Part shown: positions 18,979-27,585 of the stretch, piece after piece | How the letters are laid out: each line of letters starts with the position of its first letter | Position numbering within the stretch: position 1 is the first letter of the stretch | DNA from: Acidobacteriaceae bacterium TAA 166 | GTDB lineage: Bacteria > Acidobacteriota > Terriglobia > Terriglobales > Acidobacteriaceae | Direction of reading: 5' to 3' | Length of the DNA stretch: 64,000 nucleotides | Assembly (NCBI GenBank): GCA_000421065.1 | Contig: ATWD01000001.1 | Location: 62,001-126,000 of the forward strand | Made by a program: the position numbers and the translations under genes | Notes under the pieces: generated by a model | What the model was told of the DNA's origin: nothing | What the model saw: only the letters and a program-made list of their open reading frames with translations | The model's database searches: none

Positions 18979-19440
18979 CTAATGCACTCGTGTGCTGCAA
19001 GCGCTCGCATCGTCGCGCTTCCAATTCAGCCCACTCTTGAATTCCACCCCTTCAAGCTGAACGACGCCGTGGCCCGGACTGCTCGGCCCAATCTTCACCT
19101 GTGATTGGGAGGTATCTCCGGGCTTAAGCTTCACTTCGACCGTGAGGGTGCGTTCGACCGGCATCACGCTTTGGCCCATCGTCCCATTCGTGACGACCGT
19201 CGAACGGAACGTGACGCTGATCTCCGCGATCTCATCCGAAGTTCGATTGGCATAGCGAAGGTCAAGAACCGCATCCTGCCCCATGCTCAAACGGCTGCCA
19301 TGCGCCTGAGGCCGCCAATGCGCATCGAGCAATTCGACTGGGCACGGCGGCCTTGGATTCTGTGCTTTCGCAGGAACGGGAGAAAGCGCAACGGAACACA
19401 GGGTGAATAGGATCGTTGAGACACTAGCGATTTGTTTCAT
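18979..19440 (-). CDS. Secreted protein of unknown function, 153 residues
   Basis: The ATG has a strong ribosome site (GAGGGAGGGT). A signal peptide covers residues ~1-26 (MKQIASVSTILFTLCSVALSPVPAKA). The mature part is beta-rich with two cysteines (RPPCP, SACSTRV) and looks like an immunoglobulin-like fold (LDLRYANRTSDEIAEISVTF). It is separated by 9 bases from the upstream secreted-protein gene at 19450, so the two are probably co-transcribed. Family not recognised. Confidence 0.65.
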   Translation of the reverse strand: MKQIASVSTILFTLCSVALSPVPAKAQNPRPPCPVELLDAHWRPQAHGSRLSMGQDAVLDLRYANRTSDEIAEISVTFRSTVVTNGTMGQSVMPVERTLTVEVKLKPGDTSQSQVKIGPSSPGHGVVQLEGVEFKSGLNWKRDDASACSTRVH

Positions 19441-19449
19441 ACCCTCCCT

Positions 19450-20184
19450 CTAGGGTGTGGCTTCTGCCTGCGCATGGATGACACGGGATTGCGTACCATA
19501 TCTCACGATAAAGCCCGGAGGGATGGAGAACAGCGAACGATCCAGCGACGATTCCACTTTAATGTTCTTGTAGATGGACGTTGTCGTCCCCCCAATCGGA
19601 TCACTGATAACCGTCTTTAGAGGAAGATTCAGGTCCCTGGAGTGCCAGGTCTGGACCGTCCTCGTGATCGGCCGCTCATTCCCGGTTGCCGAATGAGCAG
19701 GCAGAGTAGACGAGAGCTCCCGGCCATTCGCCGTAAATCCTTCGATTGTTATGGGCGGAAGTGGTTTCGGAGCCGGGTTGAGCGCCTCGTCGGGCAGCCT
19801 GATCGTGATATCGAGCGAGTTGAGGGATAGGTTCCGCTTGCGCGTGACCCCGTTCGGCGCTGATATCTGCGGAGCATCGAGTTCCTGTGCTGTCCGGTTC
19901 TCGAGATTGAGAATGTAGAGCTTCTTCGCTTTCTTATCGATGATGGTCACTCGGCTTCCCGCTTCCAGCCGGGTGCTCCCATCAGCATCCCGATAGAAGC
20001 GGAGGTTCTTCTGACTGTTAAGGGAGTTGCCGTCGTTAAGCGTTCGCACATTGGTGACGGTCAGGTCGCTAACGAAAGCCTTCGATGACTTCTCAATGCG
20101 CTCCTGGGCTCGGAGGAAGGTACTTGGAGTGCTGGTGAGTGCCGTGAGAAAGACGGCAAGGACGATGCTGGCTCGGATCTTCAT
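19450..20184 (-). CDS. Secreted beta-rich protein of unknown function, 244 residues
   Basis: The start ATG follows AGGAGAAGAGAT. A signal peptide (MKIRASIVLAVFLTALTSTPSTFLRAQ) is followed by alternating strands such as LRFYRDADGSTRLEAGSRVTIIDKKAKKLYILNLE. The pattern recalls LolA/LolB-like periplasmic lipid-binding folds, but this is a resemblance, not an assignment. It is probably in one operon with the gene at 18979. Confidence 0.6.
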   Translation of the reverse strand: MKIRASIVLAVFLTALTSTPSTFLRAQERIEKSSKAFVSDLTVTNVRTLNDGNSLNSQKNLRFYRDADGSTRLEAGSRVTIIDKKAKKLYILNLENRTAQELDAPQISAPNGVTRKRNLSLNSLDITIRLPDEALNPAPKPLPPITIEGFTANGRELSSTLPAHSATGNERPITRTVQTWHSRDLNLPLKTVISDPIGGTTTSIYKNIKVESSLDRSLFSIPPGFIVRYGTQSRVIHAQAEATP

Positions 20185-20263
20185 ATCTCTTCTCCTGTCA
20201 GTGATGAATTCTCAACGAACAACAACAGACAGGCCGCCGTCTACGGGTGCGGCCCTTCGGCGA

Positions 20264-21001
20264 CTAGCAAAAATCATCCCCACACCCTCCGCTCTCGTCG
20301 TCGATCGCGTCGTCGATGATCTGCGTCGAGTTTCCGTTCATCTGAAACAGATCCCCATTGGAACTGTCGATTCCGAAGACAATGTACGGATTGATGGAGA
20401 TGAACGGATATTGGTCGAGCGAGAATACGAAGCTTCGGTCGCCTGTGTCGTAGAACGTGTGATCCCAGGCATAAAAGCCGCCGTTGAATTGGGTGCCGCC
20501 AATGTTGAGCGTCGTCGTGTAGATGTTCGAGTCCGCGATCCCCTCAGATCCAAGGTTGATGAAGGAATCGCTCACCTGCTGACAATTCGGTTCTGGCGTG
20601 TACGAGGTCACAGTCCCGGAGAATCCATAACTCCCGTCGTAGTAGACGTCACCAAACTCATCGATCGTCCAGAGGTCGGTGGACTCGACCAAGACATCGG
20701 GGATCAGAGCACCTCCCCCGAGTTGGACATTGTTTACGCTGCCAAAGCCGAAGAAGCAACTGGTTCCGCCAGACGGCGGCTGAACCGGGCACGCATCGGC
20801 ACTGATCGTTTGTGCCGCATCTCTTGTTGCAACGTTCGCGCATGGATCGCCACATCTCAACCTGGAGCAGGGCTGCCCGGGTTGGCAAACCGGGTTCGTA
20901 CATTCGGTTGTGATTTGAGCGGAGGCAGGCTTGCCGGACAAGATCAAGACGAAACCGGCCAAAATGGCAAAGAATAGAAAACAACGAGGCATTCTGAACA
21001 T
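20264..21001 (-). CDS. Secreted cysteine-rich protein, 245 residues
   Basis: The start at 21001 was chosen because AAGGAGAG lies just upstream and a signal peptide follows at once (MFRMPRCFLFFAILAGFVLI ... PASAQ). The mature N-terminus is Cys-rich (CTNPVCQPGQPCSRLRCGDPC), suggesting a small disulfide-bonded domain. The rest is a beta-rich region with many Asp/Tyr/Phe residues (DEFGDVYYDGSYGFSG). It ends CGDDFC. Surface or outer-membrane location is plausible; the function is unknown. Confidence 0.6.
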   Translation of the reverse strand: MFRMPRCFLFFAILAGFVLILSGKPASAQITTECTNPVCQPGQPCSRLRCGDPCANVATRDAAQTISADACPVQPPSGGTSCFFGFGSVNNVQLGGGALIPDVLVESTDLWTIDEFGDVYYDGSYGFSGTVTSYTPEPNCQQVSDSFINLGSEGIADSNIYTTTLNIGGTQFNGGFYAWDHTFYDTGDRSFVFSLDQYPFISINPYIVFGIDSSNGDLFQMNGNSTQIIDDAIDDESGGCGDDFC

Positions 21002-21214
21002 AACTCTCCTTATGCACGCATGGGCAAAACGCAAACTGTTCTTGAAGCAATTGGCGGCCAAGCGATCGAACCGAGGACGATGCAACTGCATCCGGGAAAG
21101 AGAGCTGTAAAAAAGTGGCTCTCTGCCACCACGTTTTCAATAAAAAGGCCGTTTCTACCCCGAGACTTTGCGCCTGGTCGAAAGTGAAGTCAACCCAAAT
21201 TTCGCCCCAAACAC

Positions 21215-21288
21215 GAGCACGTAGATGATTGGCTCAGGTGGGCTTCGAGCACGTAGATGAACGGCTTGAGGTACGTTGATGACTCGCT
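21215..21288. repeat. Short direct repeat GAGCACGTAGATGA
   Basis: GAGCACGTAGATGA occurs at 21215 and again at 21247 (32 bases apart), each followed within two bases by GGCT. A degenerate third copy (GAGGTACGTTGATGA) begins near 21268. It lies in a non-coding gap between the last chromosomal-type secreted gene and the first gene of the accessory block. A protein-binding array or recombination accessory site is possible. Confidence 0.4.
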
Positions 21289-21357
21289 CAGAGGGCGGCG
21301 ATGCAGGTGCGTCGAGTCGCGAGCAGTGAGTCCTCATGCTGGCTGCCTCTGACTTCC

Positions 21358-21546
21358 CTACCTGACCGCCACGTACTCCCCGCACCCGGGGCAATAGACC
21401 TTCGTCCAAGAGATGAGTGGATCGCGGAAATGGATTTGAGCTCCGCACAGTCCACAAGATGTTTCGTAAAACGGGAGTACTTCGGTTTCAGGCGCGGATG
21501 GTGGAAGCGAACCGCGAACAGGCGCGGCCGCAACTTTGTTGCGCAT
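21358..21546 (-). CDS. Small zinc-ribbon protein, 62 residues
   Basis: The ATG at 21546 follows AGGAGATCTCTC. The product has two CxxC pairs, CGLCG and CPGCG, 20 residues apart, the spacing of a zinc ribbon. A proline-rich N-terminal tail (PVRGSLPPSAPETE) precedes the ribbon. Such short ribbons usually bind nucleic acid or a protein partner. It is the first gene of the minus-strand accessory block. Confidence 0.6.
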   Translation of the reverse strand: MRNKVAAAPVRGSLPPSAPETEVLPFYETSCGLCGAQIHFRDPLISWTKVYCPGCGEYVAVR

Positions 21547-21747
21547 GAGAGATCTCCTGATTGAGTTGTGCGGAACGTGGATTGGCCGAAGAAAGTCGCC
21601 ACGAAGCAACTAAGCAGATCCTGTCAATACGTCGAATCGAGAACGCTCCCGCTACGATCTTGCATCGAAGGCACCACCACCACGCCTCTAGGGCAGCCTA
21701 TATCGGTTTTTCTATTTACGAATGCGATGCACATCTTCTGTGTGAGA

Positions 21748-22068
21748 TTACGTGTCATTCGACGAAGCCATCTCTTGCGGGAGTCTGCTGGTGTCAACAA
21801 TCTCCAACGTGAACTGGTGCCTCATTTTCATGCCAGCGGCGCTGACGAGCGTCCGCAAAGATCGCGCCGTACGTCCCTGCTTACCGATAACCTGGCCGAT
21901 ATCTTCCGGGGCGACATGCAACCGGAGGTGAGTTCCCTCCCCTTGCGGCACACACTCCACGACGACTTGGTGTGGTTGGTCCACGAGAGAGCGAGCCAGA
22001 TTTCTTACCAGACCGGTCACCTGATTAACGACTTCGCTGGCGCTGCTGACGTTTGCTGTTTCGTTCAT
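21748..22068 (-). CDS. khpA: KH-domain RNA-binding protein
   Basis: The 106-residue protein has a KH domain (residues ~40-80) with the GxxG loop in VIGKQGRTARSLRTLVSAAG, preceded by LRLHVAPEDIGQ. KhpA proteins bind RNA and affect division and small-RNA regulation in Gram-positives. Here the gene lies in an accessory block, so this may be a paralogue of a chromosomal copy. The start at 22068 follows GGAGGCAAGTG. Extra residues flank the domain on both sides compared with the ~75-residue core family. Confidence 0.8.
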   Translation of the reverse strand: MNETANVSSASEVVNQVTGLVRNLARSLVDQPHQVVVECVPQGEGTHLRLHVAPEDIGQVIGKQGRTARSLRTLVSAAGMKMRHQFTLEIVDTSRLPQEMASSNDT

Positions 22069-22317
22069 CACTTGCCTCCAGAATTTTCGTTATCGTTTCG
22101 TGCAGCAGCCACGCTCAAATGTGCTCTACGGTCCTGCAGAGTTCTCGCATAGGAGATACTCCAAGGATCTCTAAAGGCGAACAGCGCCTCGTGCTCGCCC
22201 CTGATGCCGCAAAGACTCACTACTCGGGACTATAAGAGTGCATGAATCAGGTCAACGGGAGATTGACGTCCTCATCCGGTGCATTTTCATCATGGCTCGT
22301 CTCGACGAAGAAGAAGG

Positions 22318-22686
22318 ATGCATCGAAATACGGAGGATACACTTAGAATCAAAGGTGAAATTCTGGGAGCGTTCGTGGACAGTTCGATACTCGAGATGAT
22401 TGACTCTGAAATTGCTAGGCTCCAAAGGGCACGAAGCCTGATCGCCGGCATTGATCAAAAACCAAAGCGTGGCAGGCCCCGAAAAGTGTCAATAGTCGCT
22501 CCTATTGAGAAGCCGGCGACTGGGAAGCGCACGCTAAGTGACGAAGCCAAAGAACGGATTCGCGAAGGCCAGCTTAGGCGTTGGGCGGACGCCAGGAAGT
22601 CCCTCAAAGCAAACAAGGCAGCAGGCACGGGCAACACAGCCCCACGAGCAACAAGAAAAGCGGTTAAGAGCGCGCCGGTCCAGTAG
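22318..22686 (+). CDS. Basic AT-hook-like protein
   Basis: The 122-residue product has a helical N-terminal half (FVDSSILEMIDSEIARLQRARSLIAG). A GRPRK core motif of an AT-hook follows in PKRGRPRKVS, then a Lys/Ala-rich tail with a conserved-looking SDEAKERIREGQLRRWADARK segment. Such proteins bind the minor groove of AT-rich DNA. It is one of the few plus-strand genes in the block. The start at 22318 is the first ATG after a purine-rich run. Confidence 0.55.
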   Translation: MHRNTEDTLRIKGEILGAFVDSSILEMIDSEIARLQRARSLIAGIDQKPKRGRPRKVSIVAPIEKPATGKRTLSDEAKERIREGQLRRWADARKSLKANKAAGTGNTAPRATRKAVKSAPVQ

Positions 22687-22732
22687 CGTCTCCGCACGCG
22701 CCTCGCTCCTGTCATGGTTTAACTGGATGGCA

Positions 22733-23182
22733 CTAAGCAGCCAATCGCTGCTTGTGCCATTCAGTCTTCGCCTCTCGATAGGCGAGTGCATCCGCGCGGC
22801 TTTGAAGAGGGTGCCCTACATGCCCCTTGATCCATGTCCACCGCACACGATGGCGAATATTCAGACAGAGCAGATCTTCCCATAGAGATTGGTACTGCAC
22901 GGGTGCTCCATGTCGGTTCCGCCATCCGTTCCTCTTCCAGCGGTGAGCGAGAGAGTGCATTCCGACGATCAGGTACCTAGAGTCTGATCGGACCTCGGCC
23001 TTTGATCCAGCCGGGAGAGAGCGCAAAGCCCTGGCGGCTGCGAGTAGTTCCATCTCAGAGATCGTCGTCGAGGCATTTGCTCCGGACATCTCCCAGCGTC
23101 GCTTCCCTCGAAGCAGAACCGCGGCCCAACCGCCCGGTCCGGGATTACCGATCGCGGACCCATCGGTAAAGATGTAAAACAT
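22733..23182 (-). CDS. rnhA: Ribonuclease HI
   Basis: This 149-residue RNase H begins MFYIFTDGSAIGNPGPGGWAA with the first catalytic Asp in FTDGS. Glu (ISEMELLAAARAL), Asp (VRSDSRYLIVGM) and the final Asp (SRADALA) are all present, with GHVGH near the end. It degrades RNA in RNA-DNA hybrids. A strong ribosome site (AGGAGGAACCAT) precedes the ATG. Element-borne copies may act during element replication; that is inference. Confidence 0.92.
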   Translation of the reverse strand: MFYIFTDGSAIGNPGPGGWAAVLLRGKRRWEMSGANASTTISEMELLAAARALRSLPAGSKAEVRSDSRYLIVGMHSLAHRWKRNGWRNRHGAPVQYQSLWEDLLCLNIRHRVRWTWIKGHVGHPLQSRADALAYREAKTEWHKQRLAA

Positions 23183-23447
23183 ATGGTTCCTCCTGACTCA
23201 CGCCGTGCGGCACGACGTTATTGTCTCCGGGGGTGAAGTCCTGGGAAGGGCTGTTCGAGTGAGGCTCCAGGGTCGCAACGAACTAGTCCGGGGCTGAGGA
23301 GGGTCAACCGCTGCACAGATTGCATTGGGAATCAGCAGTTTCGTAGTGACACATCTCGTTCGTTACGCCACGATCCGGCTTCCCTGCGAAAGTGGCCATC
23401 GACCCCTCAAGCACCAAGGCATACAGCCGTCTTCCCAAAGTGTCCTT

Positions 23448-24566
23448 CTAGGAGCACTGGCCACGGATCCGAGTGTCAGCAAACACCTGAATGATTGCCG
23501 CAGTACGAACAGATTCCTTCACCGTGCGGGCGACAAAGCTCTCCCAGGCAATATCGAGAGCGAACGAGAGCAGTGGGTGCTCGATCCACGTCTCTTCTGG
23601 TCGGTCACGCGGGTTCGATTGGAGAAAGCTGTTTGGATCGTTTAGGAAGTGCTCAGTTTCCTCAACTCCTAAATCAGCGCGCTCCGCAATCTCCGCAAGG
23701 CTCTGCCGCGATGCCCAGCAAGCTGGGAACGCGATAAGATCGGTATAGTCCAGAGGCTTTCCCACAACAGAGAGAACGGTGGAGTCGACGGCGCCGTAGA
23801 CTCCGCCAACATCTTCGGCTTCGAGAAGGTTCTTGCATCTCGTCAACGGGCGCGTACGGCCTGTGACGGCACGAAGGCGATTGGAGTCCATCGTGATGCG
23901 AAGTCCCGAATGGTACATCTCAAGGAACTTCAGGATTCTTCCAACTCGCTTATTTTCGATACCGGCTCCCAGAAGATGCACATGGGATGGTTGAATAGCG
24001 GCGACAAAATCCAGAAGCTCACTGGTGCGAGTCGCCGCCTTGCGCATAGGCATCGCCGGCACCATGAACATTCCTGCTGTAGCCATCGCGCGATCGTAGA
24101 ACTGCGCATGGGTTAGCCTCCCCACTTGGAGCGGCACGAGTAGTATCGCGCCGAGCGCGGCGAGTTCGAGCAACTCAAGGCGATAGGTCGCAATCCTTGC
24201 GAGTGTCTCTTCCTGGCTTCCGACGCGGTCCGGAACGACAAGAAGTACGTTCGATCCAAGACCTTCGGCGAGCCTCTTGTACTTGCGAAGCCTGGCTTGC
24301 CATTCCTTGTCGGAGATGGGCGAGACAACGCTCAGTCCCTCAGGAGTGAATCCCACCTCACTGAATGCTCCACTATCGACCATCACCGGACGTTGCAACG
24401 CAAGCAAGGTTTCGAGCGCCTTGTCATTCAGGGATGGCGCCGAGACGCCGACTGGGATACCTAGTTTGGCGAACCCTTCTATCTCGACGACCCGATTTGC
24501 CCCCGAGGCGAACACCTGGATGTTCCGTGGAAGCGTCGCGCGGAATGCGGAGGTGTCGAAGAGCAT
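23448..24566 (-). CDS. TGT/DpdA-like TIM-barrel protein (candidate 7-deazaguanine transglycosylase)
   Basis: The start at 24566 follows GGAGGTGTGTC and gives 372 residues; the longer open frame upstream has poor composition and no site. Motifs fit the tRNA-guanine transglycosylase superfamily. MVDSGAFSE (Asp64) resembles the base-binding TDSGGF motif. VVPDRVG (Asp113) is a strand-end Asp. HLLGAGIENKR precedes MDSNR (Asp227), which sits where the catalytic nucleophile lies. The usual C-terminal zinc site is not visible. DpdA relatives insert 7-deazaguanines into DNA rather than tRNA, and a mobile-element setting beside several DNA methyltransferases fits that better than housekeeping tRNA modification. 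No preQ0 synthesis or other dpd genes are in the window. The fold assignment is moderately sure; the substrate is unknown. Confidence 0.6.
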   Translation of the reverse strand: MLFDTSAFRATLPRNIQVFASGANRVVEIEGFAKLGIPVGVSAPSLNDKALETLLALQRPVMVDSGAFSEVGFTPEGLSVVSPISDKEWQARLRKYKRLAEGLGSNVLLVVPDRVGSQEETLARIATYRLELLELAALGAILLVPLQVGRLTHAQFYDRAMATAGMFMVPAMPMRKAATRTSELLDFVAAIQPSHVHLLGAGIENKRVGRILKFLEMYHSGLRITMDSNRLRAVTGRTRPLTRCKNLLEAEDVGGVYGAVDSTVLSVVGKPLDYTDLIAFPACWASRQSLAEIAERADLGVEETEHFLNDPNSFLQSNPRDRPEETWIEHPLLSFALDIAWESFVARTVKESVRTAAIIQVFADTRIRGQCS

Positions 24567-24631
24567 GACACACCTCCGCAATATGGGTATGGGGTTCGAC
24601 CAAACGGGGCAAGGAGTCGGATAGGGCGCAC

Positions 24632-25177
24632 TTACTCCCTCATCAACAACCGGTAGAATCGGTCCACGCGAACCGCGTTGCGCGCCAGGACCTTTTCCTT
24701 GCCGAGTTGCAAGGACCCGGACCGCAAACCTAGCCGGCGAGCGAGTTCCGCCTTGCTGAAGCCCTCCGCCAGGAGCGTATTGAGTTGGCGCCAGGTGTTT
24801 GCCGCCGGCACGAGAGCGGCATCGCTGACAGCAAGTCTCGTTACCGCGAGAATCCTGTCCTGGGTACTCTTGCGGATGGTCGCACGCCGACCACGTTTGA
24901 TCTCGAAGATAATCGTGGCGGAAACATCGGAGGCGGCAGAAATCGCGCGGCGTCCAACATTGTGCTTCGATAGGTTCAAAATGTGCCTCCGAGCCCTCGT
25001 TGCCGGCACGAGACAATTCCACTCCCCGCTCTGGCGCATCGCTCTTCGTTCAGATTCATACCGTGAATTCGCGGCACGGCACAGCAGACACCGGCATCCG
25101 ACCCGATAATTCGATCGAGTTCCATGCGCTTTATTTGCTGTAGGCCGCACCACCCCTTTGAAGTCCTTCGTGGGCAT
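24632..25177 (-). CDS. Phage-type HTH DNA-binding protein with Cys cluster
   Basis: The 181-residue product starts MPTKDFKGVVRPTANKAHGTRSNY after GAGGACCGCCAT. An HGTRSNYRVGCRCLLCRAAN segment with CxCxxC is characteristic of small phage and mobile-element DNA-binding proteins. Two helix-turn-helix-like regions follow (GRRAISAASDVSATIIFEIKRG and SKAELARRLGLRSGSL). It probably regulates genes of the element. It is followed by the TGT-like gene 65 bases downstream on the same strand. Confidence 0.55.
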   Translation of the reverse strand: MPTKDFKGVVRPTANKAHGTRSNYRVGCRCLLCRAANSRYESERRAMRQSGEWNCLVPATRARRHILNLSKHNVGRRAISAASDVSATIIFEIKRGRRATIRKSTQDRILAVTRLAVSDAALVPAANTWRQLNTLLAEGFSKAELARRLGLRSGSLQLGKEKVLARNAVRVDRFYRLLMRE

Positions 25178-25926
25178 ATGGCGGTCCTCTGTGTTTGGCG
25201 CTCAGGCACGCACGTGGCTGTACCGGCACGCTCGGTTCGCGACGAGCGACGCTATGCCGTGTCCGCGCCACAGGTGGCCCGCGAGTAGATGGCGACGCCG
25301 ATGTTCAACGTGAACCGGGTCCAGCCCCGCCTGCGACGACACCGTTCGAACTCTCAAGAGCATGACCTGCTTCGCATCACCGCTGCTGCGTGGGCGGCTC
25401 GCAGCGTAGAAGGAAGCGATAGCAGTTTCAAGAGTGGGGCGTGGAAGGATTCAGGAAAGAGATACTCAACAAGGCCGTCAACCTACAGCAAGCTGCCGTT
25501 ATGAACAATCGGAGGATGATTCCGATCGCACTGACGACGGCCATTTTGGTGTGCTTGCGATCGGCAGTCTTATGACGTTTTGCAGTCTGGAGATAGCTGG
25601 ACAGCATCACTCAGACTGGTGGCGATGCTCCACCGAATTGACTTTGACCACGGAAGCGGAGCGTGCGGGCCTTGCCTCTGCCATTTGATTCTCGGTCCGT
25701 TCAAGACGACCTATGAATACCTGGCTCCATCTACCTTAGGACGCGAGGTGGGCCAGCTCTTCATCTTTCCCGGAGCGACCGTTGTAGTAGCTCTCGTACT
25801 CGTACTTCTCGCCGGTCTGCCCTCTCTCTTTCCCAAAGAGCTGACTCATTGGGATAGCGGCTTCGTTTGTTGAGCTAGTTAATAGAACACGAGTTCCACA
25901 ACGATGGAGAACGGTAAACTTGGAGC
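25178..25926. other. Stretch of 750 bases without a confident gene
   Basis: Several short frames are open, including a plus-strand pair overlapping by ATGA near 25570, but none has a ribosome site plus plausible protein composition. The minus strand has a weak hydrophobic frame near 25430-25610. The stretch may hold the promoter for the divergent genes and decayed sequence. Confidence 0.4.
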
Positions 25927-26199
25927 ATGAAGCCAGGTTCGACACTTAACGCAAAACAGATCAACCACGGCCGATCCGAGATATGGATCGAAGCGAACGG
26001 AACCGAACTCACACCCCGACGCAATCTCGCCACAAACGAGGTGAATAACGTGGTCCGCAACCACTGCTCTCCGGAGATCTTCGATATCTTCTACAAGCAG
26101 TATCACAAGGTCGTCGGAGCTATCGCACAGTTGGATGTGCCGAATCTAGATGAAATCGCTGTGGAGTTGAAGCTTGAGCCGCCACCGAAGACTGAGTGA
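25927..26199 (+). CDS. Hypothetical protein, 90 residues
   Basis: The product is soluble and mixed alpha/beta (GRSEIWIEANGTELTPRRN, SPEIFDIFYKQYHKVVGAI) and ends in a proline/lysine tail. GGAG sits only one base before the ATG, which is too close to be a good ribosome site. It is one of the few plus-strand frames in the block. Composition is protein-like, but the evidence is weak. Confidence 0.35.
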   Translation: MKPGSTLNAKQINHGRSEIWIEANGTELTPRRNLATNEVNNVVRNHCSPEIFDIFYKQYHKVVGAIAQLDVPNLDEIAVELKLEPPPKTE

Positions 26200-26374
26200 G
26201 CTCAAGGTGGAGCAGTCGAAACCGCTCCAGGCTTTCGACTTCCCCATGCATTGGACAGCGACTCTCCCATTGCGATATCTACCGGATGCCCATGGAGACA
26301 TTTTGAAAACGGACGCAAGCTGCTCTCGGACGGCATCCGCGAGCATTGGCCCTGTCGCGAGCGCAACGAATGAT

Positions 26375-26635
26375 CTAGCGACGCTCTACGAAATTGAAAT
26401 AGAAGCGGGGAGAATGCTGAAATTCTAGCGATCCGGTTTTTCCGTCGCTCTTTCTTGTTACAACAACGAATGGTGCTGCGAAACCACTCACGTCGAACTC
26501 CGATGCCAGCTCCGACGTATTCCACACCTTGCCGTGTCTTACCTGAAGCTCTTCCCTGTTCCCGCTTTCCGCGTTAATCTCAGCCAAGCGGGCCCGGCGC
26601 GCTTGGTCGATCAAGAACTCATCCGAGTTTGTCAT
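26375..26635 (-). CDS. Small hypothetical protein, 86 residues
   Basis: The ATG at 26635 follows TTGGAGACACA, a leader nearly identical to that of the small gene at 44745 (TTGGAGACATTT). The N-terminus is helical and charged (FLIDQARRARLAEINAESGNREEL). A beta-rich C-terminus follows (FVVVTRKSDGKTGSLEFQHSPRFYFNF). No known domain. Typical of small accessory genes on plasmids and integrative elements. Confidence 0.5.
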   Translation of the reverse strand: MTNSDEFLIDQARRARLAEINAESGNREELQVRHGKVWNTSELASEFDVSGFAAPFVVVTRKSDGKTGSLEFQHSPRFYFNFVERR

Positions 26636-26787
26636 TGTGTCTCCAATTTGAAAGGGTGCACACTTCCCCCTGCAGCATTCTGCAAGCATTGCCTGCGGAC
26701 ACGGTGTCCGACCGTGTCCGAATGCAATGCACGGCAACGATGCGCTTCGGCTACTGACGTATCACGGCGAAATGCTTTAGGCGCTTT

Positions 26788-27132
26788 TCATAGCTTTCGG
26801 TACGCGACCAGCTTCTGGCCGTACATCCATGGGCGAATCGGGAGTTCAGCGATCCAATCCTGAAAGGAAGGGATTCGGCCGAGGTCCTCTCGTACATGCT
26901 GTTCGCCGATGTAGCGAACAGGCACTTCCCTGTTCTCGCTATTGGTAATGGACTGACCGAAGATTCTTTGCGCGAGAAAAATGCCTTCGGCATGATGCCG
27001 GAGCGCCCGGTGACGGAAGTCCGCGACATAGCTCTTGGAATCATCGAACCAGTCATGGATCGCCTGGTAGTCCTCCGCCCTCCCCCCGAACAATCGCGCG
27101 CTCGACTTTGCGTGCTCGATCGGGTGCGCCAT
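26788..27132 (-). CDS. DUF6915-like protein
   Basis: The 114-residue product begins MAHPIEHAKSSARLFGGRAEDY. It contains HDWFDDSKSYVADFRHRALRHHAEGIFLAQ and VPVRYIGEQHVREDLGRIPSFQDW, which I recognise as the DUF6915 pattern found in plasmid and phage gene blocks. Several conserved histidines (HDW, RHRALRHH, EQHV) suggest a metal site. The start ATG shares its A with the stop of the upstream gene, so translation is coupled. Confidence 0.65.
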   Translation of the reverse strand: MAHPIEHAKSSARLFGGRAEDYQAIHDWFDDSKSYVADFRHRALRHHAEGIFLAQRIFGQSITNSENREVPVRYIGEQHVREDLGRIPSFQDWIAELPIRPWMYGQKLVAYRKL

Positions 27133-27494
27133 CAGTACGTGTTCCATTCGGAGGAGGAACGTTCGATGACGAACCAGTAGGCTCCATGCCTGATTGATCC
27201 GTCGTCCACAGCGAGACGAATCTCACCGCCTCCGCCATCTCCATCTTCATACCCTGGAGTGGCCAGCCGATCGGCAAGCGCTTCAATGAGATCTGCGATC
27301 TCCTGCGGCAAGTCGTAGCTGACATCTTCTCGGTTGGCGTCGATCGCATGTATCTCCTGGAACTGTCCTTCGTCGCCCTCGCCTTGGTATTCTCCAACGA
27401 TCTCAGCAACGCCGGCTTCCATCAGCGATTGCCGGTTCAACCCTAACCACTCTTTGAGTTGCCGTACCTCAGTCAGGCTTTCGTCCTGTGACAT
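27132..27494 (-). CDS. DUF6878-like acidic protein
   Basis: The 120-residue acidic product has the YQGEGDEGQFQEI segment and the ending GEIRLAVDDGSIRHGAYWFVIER, matching small proteins annotated as DUF6878 in plasmids and integrative elements. It begins MSQDESLTEVRQLKEWLG. It is the first gene of a two-gene unit with the DUF6915-like gene. The function is unknown. Confidence 0.6.
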   Translation of the reverse strand: MSQDESLTEVRQLKEWLGLNRQSLMEAGVAEIVGEYQGEGDEGQFQEIHAIDANREDVSYDLPQEIADLIEALADRLATPGYEDGDGGGGEIRLAVDDGSIRHGAYWFVIERSSSEWNTY

Positions 27495-27585
27495 TGTTAT
27501 CTCCTTGTGAAGTTGCCGAATTCGTGCGGGGGACCTGATCTCAGGGACACCAGACCCTCCGCTAGGTGTAGATTTGCCATTTGCC

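Noticed and set aside
20027..20977. Long plus-strand open frame opposite the secreted-protein genes
   Set aside because: It runs antisense to genes with clear signal peptides and ribosome sites, and its product is Arg/Val-rich with no motif.
23448..25022. Full 524-codon version of the TGT-like frame
   Set aside because: The N-terminal 150 codons overlap the HTH gene, are unlike the rest in composition and lack a ribosome site; the start at 24566 has a strong one.
25580..25873. 97-codon plus-strand frame with a hydrophobic segment
   Set aside because: No ribosome site, and its overlap with other short frames and lack of a family match leave it unsupported.
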